From Mactra quadrangularis (Eukaryota > Mollusca > Bivalvia > Venerida > Mactridae), in assembly GCA_025267735.1 (NCBI GenBank), contig CM046299.1:19366232-19430231 (forward strand): 64,000 nt of DNA, in the 5' to 3' direction. Both the position numbers and the translations under genes were made by a program. The notes beneath the pieces were generated by a model. It made no database searches. It was not told the origin of the DNA and was given only the letters and a program-made list of their open reading frames with translations. The number at the start of each line of letters is the position of its first letter. The stretch's first letter is position 1. Positions 1 through 12,800 of the stretch are shown here, one piece after another.

Positions 1-161
1 CTAGACAAGTGAGGTCCAAATTTATGAAATTCTTAAATATAATTTTTAACATAGATTTAAGCTTTGTTCCATAGACCATATTTATGATTATTTATGATTA
101 TGATTAGTCCCAGCAAAATTTCCATTTGCCTTGGTTGTTGCCACTGTTTAGAGCAAAGAAT

Positions 162-432
162 AACAAGTAAATCTGTGAGCTAATGCTCACTAGTGATACC
201 CCCGCCAAAATCTAAAAATATGCGACAAACAGGAAGTAGATGAGCAATGAGCATGAAATCGCTTTACACCATATGGGACTATGGGATGAAGCAATATGCC
301 AAGTTTGAGGCTGCTGCATGATATAGTTGCTGAGAAAACTGCGACGGAAATTTTGTAACGGACGGACGGACGCACGCACGCACGGACAAGGGTAAAACAG
401 TATACCCCCCTCTTCTTCGAAGCGGGGGTATA
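162..432 (-). mobile_element. Family A short element (CCCCC-hairpin end), copy 1
   Basis: About 270 bp, near-identical to the copies at 2481-2735 and (inverted) 31994-32288. One end is a hairpin, TATACCCCC/GGGGGTATA around a CTTCGAAG core, and the other end carries a further ATACCCCCGCC. A (GGAC/GCAC)n run lies next to the hairpin. No coding capacity, so a non-autonomous element; superfamily not assigned. Confidence 0.8.
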
Positions 433-620
433 ATAATTTGTTGTGCAGCTTTGTATGATATATGACATCAAAATGACGACAATGTAATATTGATACAAAC
501 ATTCAGACCTGCAAGTTATCTTCCAGACAGAAAGGCATTCTGTATTTACCGGTCTGGCTGACTGACAGATTTAAAGTCTTTGACACAGACTGCACACACT
601 CTTAAAGTTCATATCCATAC

Positions 621-833
621 CTTTTGGACAGCAAACATATTCAACTCCTCTAAATGTATCAGTGCCACATTCTACCAACATTCCAGAACTTTCTAACATC
701 ATATCCCGTGATGTACATTCTTCGCTAGCAGATTTCACCCAGACTGATGGACGTTCACATCTGTTAGAATCATGTTCATGATCAAATATACAATGTTGAG
801 GTACTAGAAGTGCTTCACTTTCAAAATCTCCAA
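621..833 (-). CDS. APP: APP exon 4: copper-binding-like domain
   Basis: Phase 1/1, 213 nt, acceptor tgtatttcag and donor AAAAG|gtatgg. All six cysteines of the domain are present (QHC, NRC, EEC, VEC, VCC). The conserved GTDTFRGVEYVCCP block is intact. The positions of the human copper ligands read P, V, V and S instead of H147, H149, H151 and Y168; the methionine corresponding to M170 is kept. The reading frame would continue past the donor to a stop near 571, but that extension is intronic. Confidence 0.93.
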
Positions 834-3800
834 CTGAAATACAAGCATTCATAAAATATAACCAGTGTCAAGTTTTTGTCCACAAAAATAACATTTTCCC
901 TTGTCCACTGGCAAAAACTGGGAGAAAAAACAACAAAAACATGAAATACAAGCATTAATAAAATATTTTCAGGGTTGGGGGTTTTGTCCACAAAAGTGAG
1001 TTCTTTCCTTATCCACTGGCAAAATCTGGGGGGGGGGGAAACAACAAAACATGAAATAAACGCATTAATAATCGATGAATGAATATTAAAAGTTTTGAAA
1101 ATACTGGAAACCTACTTTCAAAGTAATAAAACAGACAGATTTCATATAAATTACAAAGAGTATTTTTTAATCTTAACATACTGAAATCAGTATTAATACT
1201 GAAAACTTTCACCAATGATAATCTATAAGAGTAAACTGCTCTGCTTTATGATAAGAACCAAGACATCCAGAATGCAAATCAAGAGTGCTGTAACTGCACC
1301 ATGACTGTGACTACTCTATGCTTCTACCAAAACAAACCAGTAACCTTGACTTTTATACACAGGGTTTAGATAGATTTGTTTTGATATACAATGTCACTAC
1401 ATGGCACACATAATAAAACATACAGACAAGTTACAATAATAAACAACATGACATTGTATGAATTACCGAATATAGCCATAATATTAATAATGCCCATATA
1501 CAAACAACTTTATACATTAAGGGTGACACAAAAAAGAGTGAAAACATAATAAACTCTCATTTTCCTTGTGGTCCTTAAGATATAGTATTGAGTGATACAG
1601 GGTTAAATGAAATAATTACACAATTTACGTTATTTTACAGCAACCAGTGACCTTACCTAGAATTCCTGGACCCTTCTCTATAGCCTACCCTTCCTCATGG
1701 CCGACAACTTCTCCATATACAATGTACGTTATAAATGATGGAAAATTGACATTTTTGTCAAATTCACATAGAAGGACATAACCATCCCAGGTGGGCAAAC
1801 CCCCTTTAAGGCAGATTTGAAGTCCCATCAGCCTACAATCTGCATAACAGAACCTGGTAATAGCTTGACTACAAGGAATAAATGAAGAAATGTATTTTCA
1901 TATTTAACTCTTACCAAAACATTTATATGGTGTAACTCTGTGTTCACCGGTTTTATCTGGTTCTGGACCATCAAATTTGGGCCAATCAGGAATCTCGATT
2001 TTATAACTGGTTTCTATCACATTCTTGATATCATGGTCTGGGTATACCTGGAAATAGAACATAGAAATTTCTTGAATAATATTATTTAACATATATTGAT
2101 GGCTCGGTGCAATACTAGCCTAACAATAATTTATTAAATAAAGATGTAGACTACTTTTGCATTGACCCATCAATTTGAAAACCAAGAATAATAAAAATTG
2201 ATCAAAGCAAAAGAAACCAGGCTTTATTTTACAAGACTACAAAATGATTTCCTCATTTTCAATATATTTTTTTTTATAAGTTAGTTGAATGTGACCAGAC
2301 TGTAAAAGACAAGATTGCATGTTATTGTAATGGTCATGTGAAATTATCTGTGACTACCAGTAATAGGCTTAAATTGGTACATGAATTTACTAACAGTATA
2401 AGTCAGTTACAAAACTATAATCAGTATAAATAAAATAGTGTCTGGTTTTTTCTATCAGGCAATGCTTATTTCCCTACAATAACAAGTAAATCTGTGAGCT
2501 AATGCTCACTAGTGATACCCCCGCCAAAATCTAAAAATATGCGACAAACAGGAAGTAGATGAGCAAGGAGCATGAAATCGCTTTACACCACATGGGACTA
2601 TGGGATGAAGCAATATGCAAAGTATTAGGCTGCTGCATGATATAGTTGCTGAGAAAACTGCGACGGAAATTTTGTAATGGACGGACGGACAAGGGTAAAA
2701 CAATATACCCCCCTCTTCTTCGAAGCGGGGGTATAAAAATGTACTTCCCTAAACCAGATCATGAAATATTTTGATACAATGGGCCTGTATTATCAACAGT
2801 TTCTGAATTTTTTTACGACCAATTTCATTCCAATAACTTTCTATATTCAGGGCTTGACATTAAAGGTTGTACTTCAAGGCTGGTGACCTAAAGTTGGGTT
2901 TGGGCAACTTGTTACTGCTAATGAACATTTGGTGCAGGTAGTGTTAAACATAAAGTAGGACAATTTTTAAATTTATTTCTTGGAACTGAAAAATTTGCAC
3001 CTCACATATTTATCAATTCAACATAAAATTATTATGTCATGAGGCAAGTGTGATGTCATAAAGTCATATGAGAAAAATTAACCTTTAAATGCTTGCAATT
3101 TTTCTTGATAAATGCTCACTATTTTCTTCATAAAAAAGGGTAGGTTGCATTAACCTTTTTGATCAGTATATAATTAGAGAGTTCAAAATTCTTCCATCCC
3201 TATAATTTCCTTTCCTGAAGACATGTCATTAACATTTGAGTTATTTTTAAGCAACCATAGGGATATTCCTGCACAACATCATCCTAAAGGTTTTCTTAAA
3301 ATTTTCTAATTTACATATAGAATACTGAAAACATGTTTTTTCCGATGAAAGTACTGATACAAATGCATAAAAACACTCAGAGGCAGAAATGTTAAGACTG
3401 ATTAGAGAAAGAGAAAATTTAAACATTTAAATGGATTGAAGTTTCAATCTAAAATGATATAGTAGGCAAAATAAGACCAAAGAAAATGTATGGAAGCTGT
3501 TTGTTTTTTGTATATGTTGGGTTTAACGTTGTAGCAACACATGGTATAGGTCATATAATGGCAGTCAGTGAACCTACTTACTGTTCCTGAAAAAGCTAAA
3601 TCTCTGGATATAGCTGTTAACCAACAACTAAGTGCATACTTTCGTCAGTGACTGGCAACTGCCCTGCATAATTAAGAATCAATGGTAGGAGGGAGATTGG
3701 CCGTAAAAATAATTTCATGACCAAGCTCCACAAAAGTATGCCCCGCCTGGGAATGGAACCCACGACCCCTCAATCAGCAGACCAACTGAGCTAGCCAGGC

Positions 3801-6800
3801 AGCCATGTATGGTAGCGAATATACAAGTTAAAGTATAACTATTCCTTGAAGAATAAAAACTAGAGACATAAAACAGTAAAACTATAAACTCAAATTACCA
3901 ATTAGTGAGAATTAAATTGAAAGCAATCTAAGGCCTACTCAGACACCATCAGTGGTAGATGAACAAGAGCTGTCAGAGGAGACAGCATGCTCGACTTAGT
4001 AAGTGTTTGTCACAGGAGATGTGGTTGATGATAAGGAACATACATATTTTAAAATTTAAAAATATAACCTTAACAAATTCAAAGAAAAAAAAAGAAATAA
4101 ATAGAAAACTATAAGTTCAAGGGGGATAACTCTGAAAAAATGTATAAGGAGTTATGAATCTTGTCACATGAGATGTGGTTGATAATAAGGAACATATATC
4201 TAAAGTTTGAAGTCAATACCTGAAGAAATAAAACAGTTGCAGTAAAAACAAACATTTTTTAAAGAAAACTCTAATTTCAAGGGGAGATAATTCTGAAAAA
4301 AATATATTTGGAGTTATGAACCTTGTCACATGAGATGTGGTTGATAATAAGGAACATATATTTAAAGTCAATACCTAAAGAAATAAAACAGTTGCAGTAA
4401 AAACAAATATTTATTAAAGAAAACTATAAGTTCAAGGGGGATAACTTTGAAAATAATGTATACAGAGTTATGAACCTTGTCACATGAGATGTGGTTGATA
4501 ATAAGGAACATATATTTAAAGTTTGAAATCAATACCTAGAGAAATAAAACAGTTGCAGTAAAAACAAACATTTTTTAAAGAAAACTCTAAGTTCAAGGGG
4601 AGATAATTCTGAAAAAATGCATTCGGTGTTATGGACCATGTCACATGAGATGTGGTTGATAGAAAGGAACATATATTTAAAGTTTGAAGTTAATATCTTA
4701 AGAAATAACAAAGATACAGAAGAAAGTATTTTACTGCACAAAAACTTTAATCTGTGCACAAAAACTTCAATCAGTTCAAGGGGAGATAATTCTTGAAAAA
4801 ATGTGTTTGGAGTTATGGACCTTGTCACGTGAGATGTGGTTGATAGTAAGGAACATATATTTAAAGTTTGAAGTTAATATCTTAAGAAATAACAAAGATA
4901 TAGAAGAAAGTATTTTACTGCACAAAAACTTTAATCAGAAGTGTGGACGCGGACGCGGACGCCGACGCCGGGGCGAGTAGGAGAGCTCTACATTACTTCG
5001 TAAAGTCGAGCTAAAAATGTCAGAATTTTGTAAAATCTGTATTGATCAGAAAATGTTAATCAACTTCACAGGCAGACATGGTACAATATTATCAAGACTG
5101 AAAAGCTCTTTGAGTGAATAAAGAACAAACCAATTAATTTCTACATAATAAATTACTTGTCTAGAAAACCAAGCTTGATAAAAAAATGTCAGACAATCAA
5201 TAACCCACCAAACATTTCCCTGTTACTTCACAAATCAAAGAGTTTGGTTCTGCATCAATAGTCTTGTAAAGAGACTTTAGAATTGGCTTTATTTGAAACA
5301 TGAACAAATGAAAAATAATAAAGTTTTGAAAAATAAAAGAGAAAGTGTGCTTGGTATGATGGTATCATTTTAAATGTTACAATTTTTTATACATTTAGCA
5401 GGGAAAGCGCAAACATGCAAAACTAAAAAACGATTTGCATGTAGCCTTAAGTTTAATCAAGTACAAGGCATGGCTAATTGATTATAATAAAACAGAACAT
5501 AACAGAACATTTTATTGGCAGAATATTTGTTGCTGCAGTACACCCATATATGCATATACATTGTATAAAAGGCAACCTCCCAGTATGCGGGTGAATGTTT
5601 GGTATCATAAATTCCTGAAATTTGTGATTTTATCAGCATTTATTCAGGCTGTAAACCTGTTCATGACATAAGGTCTCAAAGTTCCTTCACTTAAGAACCA
5701 GGTCTGAAAAATGTTTACCCATGATAGCATCACTTTACCTTAACAACAATGAACCCTGGAGAAATCAATTATTACAGTAGAAAACACAGGGAACAATACT
5801 AGTGTCTGTATTATAATACATGTTTATTATTCACAGGCTATGCGCAAAACGGTTGTAACTCACTTTTTTAACATGAGTTACTACTATTTTGCACAAAGCC
5901 CACTATTTATATGGTAAGTATATCCAAAACTACGATTTTTGAACAATCAGCAATAATATTACAGAGTACAGACTGAGACATTCTATCAAGTAAAACATGA
6001 ATAATCATTTTGTTATCTCCCAGGAGTCAGTCTGTAATCTATTTTCAACAGAAAACTACTTTCAATGAGGTCGTTTTTTATATCAAATATCATTAATTAC
6101 ATCATGCCGAGGTCAGCAAATTTTTTGAATGAATGAATAAACTCAATATTAAATCTGGATGTTTGCCATCAAGTGTGTTACATAATATAGAGTTTGTATA
6201 TCTTAGAAAATATATATGAGAATTAAATGAGTTATATAGGTTTCATTGTATGTTGTATACAATTTTCACAAGGTTTTTATCATTTTTATGTACGTGAATG
6301 TATTTAACTATGTAGGTTTGAAAAACCTGCAACAATAAGAAACGGAAAATCTTGTTTTTCTAGTGTTTACCTATGATCAGATTTCATTTTGATAGTAATT
6401 TCTTATTTATATGGTTTCTTTTTCAATTCTTCTTTTACTGGGTTTAACACCATGTCAACACAAATCAACATCATTTGACAGAGGTTAGTTCACCTAACCT
6501 AGCTTTTCTGACTTTTGTCTATAACCAGAACTCATCTTACCTTCCACAAGGCTCACAACATATCAATTTTATGGAGGAAAATTGACATAATTGTCATATT
6601 TTCATGGAAGAGTATAACCCCACTCCCACCCCAGGGAGGGATTCAAACATGTATCCTGTTCAGTAAACTACATAAGAAATCCCAGCATGCTACCTTCTCT
6701 TCTGCAGATAACTCACTAACAGCTGAGGCCTTAAATTTTCTTAAGCACTAGCCTGAGAGTGTTAATGATTAAATGAAGGCCAAATTAAAAAAAAAAAAAA

Positions 6801-9800
6801 CAGCTTGACTCTACAAACTTAGTGATTTTTACAAGCCCAACCAATTTTAACTAGTCCCAAGCTTTGGGCTTGTGGATTAAAGGCAATGACTGACTTTAAA
6901 CAACATAATCTTTGGATAATTTTCTGTGATCAGTACTTGCAACCATTAAACAAAGAGTTTACTATACTTCCTTAGAACAGTAGTAACAAAATTGAATTGA
7001 TGGCTTATAAATCTTATGCATACCAAAGATTATAGAAGTTGAGATGCCGATTCAACATGTCTCATCTAAGACAAGACAAGACAACTGTCTTCGGTTTTTT
7101 TCTCATTTTTTGACTCGTACATCAACCAGACAGCAATCAGACTAATAATTTTGTAAACCAGAAACTTTGGTAAGATATAAGCCTCATTTATCATAATGAC
7201 TGTCAAATTGAGTTTTCACTTATGATATTTCAACAATGAAAATTGATATTATTACAGACTGACGCAAAATTACAGCCAATCTTGAATGATTATTTAAAAA
7301 ATGTATTTCCTGCAGACAGAACAGTTACACATTTATAGATAAGACAGTATACCGTAACTCATCATACATCAGTTTATGATTGTCTTTTCCAGCAATTTCA
7401 TACTTAAAAATCCTTAGTAACTTTTTTTATTAGAGCTATTTAATAATTACTCTGGCAGAATAATATACTGATACAGTTTTTTATTTCCAGAACGCAATGG
7501 GTGTATGGAAGTATTTTTAATCTTAACTGTATCTGTGGATTCCTCCTTGTAGGTGCATATGAGATATAGTTTATTTTCCAATACATATAAAATGCATGAG
7601 GACAATACATAGCATGTTATGCGCATAATGAACATAAATAATTTACACAAATCAAATGAAATGTAACCAAAATACTAACAGGAATATATATAACTATGTC
7701 TATTATAATAAAGACAGAAAGAAAGAATGTAAGAAGGAAAGAGAAGGATAGGATAGGAGAAGGTCACAATGACACATATAAAGTTAGATACAATTGCATA
7801 GAACAAAAATACAGTGTAATATATCCATGACAATATTTGAACAAACGTTTGATACAAAATATTCTAGTTTCTAAACAAAATCTTATCACGTTCCTCAAAA
7901 GCTTTACTAATAAAAATGCCAAGATTTCTAATAATTTTTTTGTTATCTGAATTGATAAGATCAACAAATTTATTCATGCTTGGTCTTAACCAGTAAAATT
8001 TAGGTATATATTGTTTTCTTAAATTATTATATATAGAACATTCCAAGACAAAATGACATTCGTCTTCTAAAATATCACAACTAAAACATTTTCTATTATG
8101 TAAAGGAATTTTATTGGGTTTCACCCATCTACCTGATTCAATTGCTAAGTTATGAGAAGAGACTCTAAAACGACTAAATGATTGGCAAAATTTTTCAATT
8201 GTAAAGTATTCTAAATATGACTGGAATTTGAATGAACTAATATTTCTATAAAATAATGCTCTATCTGAAGAATAAAATATATGGTACGAGATAGCACAAT
8301 CTAAGACCAAAAGTTCTGCTTATACCTTAGAAATGGATGGAAAAAGTCAACATTTTTTTCAAGGAAGCTTATAATCAGCCCAGGCTATAAGCTCAAACTA
8401 GTAACCCCTCTTAGCATATTTCAAATTTATGGTCTAAAAATGAGACATTAATCATCTCCCAAACAATGATGGATTTGTTTACTTTAACACCAGTTAAAAG
8501 GCATTTTGTTTGGGCATGTGCTGCAAAGGTTGTTTAAAAAGGGCATCTAAATATGTCTGAGGTTATAACTTATTTGAAGGTAATGGCAGAGAGGACATCA
8601 TCAATATTACGAGTCATAGACATACAGACTTATCTAAATGATACTTGCTGAGAGGAAAAGTACAATGTACATAAAGTTTCATAAACCCACCATGCCTATC
8701 ATAAAATAAGCCAAATGGTCCATGTAACATTAGTCCTCCAAGCAAAGCTAACTGCCCTAAAGATTAAAATGGAAGCTAAGTTAGCAAAAACTAAACAAAA
8801 GAGAAAATCTTCAATAAGGATAAAGTAGTGTAATGTTGCAATGTAGGAGAAAACACATTAATATTGCAGAGTGCAGACTATCCATACTGCAGCTATTTTA
8901 ACAGGCAAAAATAATGTTAGCCATATGCTTTAATGGACATATAATGGCTGTCAGCCAATGCAATTTTTTCCTTACATGTATTATGTAGTCTCTATGGACG
9001 TATAATTTTGCTAGAGTAATGACCCAAGCCTGTATACAAAATCGATGGTATAAAGCACTATACAGAAAATTTGTCTTCACTAAAACAATTCACTGTGACA
9101 ACATTTCAGATAATTTGATCCCTGGGAAAAATGTGTTCAATAACCCACGCACATTCAGCTTTCTTCATATTGTTATTATGGCTCTTTTATAGGAAAGTGA
9201 AGATTTAAACTAAGACTAGGTAAGCCACAATTGTGTTCATGGTCATTTACTGGTCACTGACTGGTTTAGAATGGACTTATATTGTCTTGTTAAAAATTGT
9301 ATCAACTCTTGGTAAGAATAATAACATCTTGTTCTTATAAAGATCAACAACAACTTTATGTGAAGAATATATATCATGGACTTAGCCGAAAATGGTTGTA
9401 ACTTAATATAAGAAAAGAGTGATTTAAGACTGTATTGCGCTGAATCCACAAAAATAGAGAGTAAAGAAATAAACTTAGAACCAGGAAAAAACTTTCCAGT
9501 ACTTGACATTAACTTTTAAAGTTGGATAATCAGCTATATATTTCACTTGCCCAAACCAAATGTAAACTATCTTTAACAAGTTGCCTGTACCCAAATATAG
9601 GTCGTCATGAGGCAATCGGAAACTTTTTATGTCAAGCCCTGATTTCTATCTCAATAACCTGGGGCAGTTTTTGCCTTAAATTTCTTGGAAAAAGTCCAAT
9701 TTCTAATGTTACCTAATAAAGGGAAGAATTATTAACAAGATGGACTACTTAAAATTAGTAATTTCCACTAGCCTGAATTCAAGACTGGTTATATGGGTGT

Positions 9801-12800
9801 AAATTCAAATCACATTAAGTGGGTTGTCATTTCATGACAAGTGAAGTGTCATTATACTACTGTCTGTGTCATATTCAGCCATTCAATTGTTATTTTTCAA
9901 TTTCTCAATAATTTTATCATTTTAATGTTAACCACTGTCCCCATAACACCACGACAACAGTCTTTATATGATCTTATATTATTTAACAACATGTATTTAC
10001 TACGTGTATATGTAAATTGTGAAAATATAAGAATTGTTCTGTTCTGTTCTTTCTGTTCTGTAATACTTCACACAGAACTAAGGAGCGAGTCATCAAAGAG
10101 CATTATGTCAGTTTACAAGATGGAATGATAAAAGAAAAGTTTCTATAATATTGATCACTTTAATAATTTACGACAAACCATCTCCTAGTAACACTCAAGC
10201 TAACAAATCAATAAAACAATCTATACTCACTAACTTAACTTAGACAAGAGATCTCGTTAAACAAATTACAAAACACACAATAGAAATTTCAACAAGGAAA
10301 TAACAACAGCATTTCAGTAGATCAAAGACATAATCAAGTACCATTTAAGAGAAAATCCATAGCCTGATGCCCTGGACCAGTGTCTTACATAAAATTGTAA
10401 TCTTCGTCTTAACCAACTAGCCTGAACTTACATCCCACATCCCTTATATTTATTTTACCTCAAAGTTTCCAAGCACTAACCCATTTCATGATGTTTCAAA
10501 GTTTAGGTCAAATCATCAACTACCCAGATTTCTCATAATACAATCACAAAGTTTTACTTATTTGTAAAAGCAATGAAAATTGGCTAGCCTGAGTATTCAT
10601 TGGTTCAAAGATTCAGGCTAGTTGGTTAAAGCAAAGAAAAACATAATATGAGTCACTGGACCTGAGCATTACTCTAGTAGGGTAAGGCAAAGATTAGAAG
10701 TATACCAGAGTCACTTGTCCAGAGAATTATTTAGGCTATTTGGTCAAGACAAAGACATTTCAAGTCACATATCCAGGGTTTTAAGCTAGGCCAAAATTTT
10801 GGAGAAGTCACTTTACTTTAAGCCAAGTCAAACCACCTAATAGCGAGGACCCTGGTTGGTTAAGACAAAGACTACTATCAATTAGAGAAATGTTTACCTT
10901 TTTACAATATTCTAAGATTTCTTCAGGATCTTCTAGACAATCTGTGGTGTAATCTGGTTCCCATCCATTAACAACTCTATGCATCGCTGGTTTATTACAT
11001 ATAAATGCTACCTCTGGCTCAAACTTGTTCATGTTAGGATCAGCATGGGCGGCAAGAGCCTGAAATATATATATATAACATAATATATAATATTATGTAC
11101 ATGACATTTTTCTAAGTTTATTAGAGTGATCAATGCATTCAAATGCATATGATTTCAACATGCAGTTTGATGGTAGGTGACTTTTTATAAATTATGGAAA
11201 ACCACTTCCTAAAATTCAACAATTTGTCACTCTACTATCAATGATGTATTTTAACTTCATGTTTAACCGACAAGCTATAATATTTTGTACCTTTGTCATG
11301 TATTTCTAAAGGTATTTTGTGAAGTTAGGCTGTTGGCCTTAATCCAAATAAAATAAAACTTTTGACTTGAATTGACATAGTGCACTATGCACACTTAAGA
11401 TTTTCAATTTAAAACCTAGATTAAATCTGTGACTTGCATAAATTATAGACAAAATGTACCTTGAAAACAAGTATCATCATATGTAGTAGGATATAGAACA
11501 GAGACCAAGTGTTGTAACAAGTTACATGACATACAGTACCCACCAAAAGTTTGCAGACAAAGGAAATTTAATCTTTTTTTAAAAACTTCATTGACAGTTT
11601 TCGGTAGAACCATTATTTTTTATTTATTTTTTCATATGGTTGATGAATAAATGAAAAAATTTCTTGAATGCAACTCATTAATAAGATTCAGCATCTGATA
11701 TCCCAAAGCCTCCAAAACCAAATTCAATGTAATTCTTCTCTAGAACATAAAATTTATGCTATTAAGTAGTTTCAACAACAAATAGTATCATAACAAAAAA
11801 ATAAGCAAAACTAAAAAGCATTTCAAAAATAAATGGATATCAATATTTGATAAAACCTATATAGTAGGCTTACAAACTGAAAATGTCTCCAAACTTCTGG
11901 TGGGTAGTGTACATCACTATGCAATATAATCTCTATCTGGTCGGATGCATCAAGTAAAATTGAAATCTGTACTTAAATTTATCTACATCATTTTTTCAAC
12001 AATACATACCACCATAGTAAATTGTTGAAATAGTTTTAAGCATGACTTATTTCATCATGTAAAATGTATATTTATGTAACCGTGAGAGTGACATGACCAG
12101 AATTTAAAATTGTTCATTCACATTTATGGTTGATGCAAAACTAGTCTACATCCTTATTTGTAGATAGATCAGTTTTGCATTTAACCATCAGAATGTTCTT
12201 CTAAACATTTGAATTCATGGTACTTTATGCCTATCTATCATCAACTTTTCAGTCATTTTATATGGAAGCAGTAAATTGACCTTATCACTATTCCTAATAA
12301 GCTTAGATATCTAGGACAAACCTATTATTAACGAACTGGTACAGAGTATAGAACAGAACAGAACAGAACAGAACAGAACAGAACTGTTCTGGTACTAAGA
12401 ATAATCCTTGAAGTAAGCAATGTGCAATAAGTCATTCTCTTTTTTGTGACTTTGTACAGTGCATAAATTTCCAAAAGTTTTCATTAATTTCTGATGATTT
12501 AGGAGTTAAGAGAGCTTCTTTATCATAAATAGATACAAAGTGTATAATTGAAACCATTACACTGTCTGGGAAGCCATGCAAATAAGATTTATTATGAATA
12601 CATAATCATTACATAGGATAGTCAGATCAGTTTAAAAGCAACATAGGATAATAAACAATAAACAATGAGACGAATTAAATAATCCCCCACACTAAATTTT
12701 ATGAAATTACATTTAATAAAGGAAATTTATGACTGACTTGAAGATACATGATTAATACAGGAAATGACAAACAGAAGACACATAGTTGTCAAGAATCTCC

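Noticed and set aside
571..620. Extension of the APP exon 4 frame to a stop (GMDMNFKSVCSLCQRL)
   Set aside because: A good donor (AAAAG|gtatgg) occurs right after VCCPK, as expected for the family, and the extension has no family similarity.
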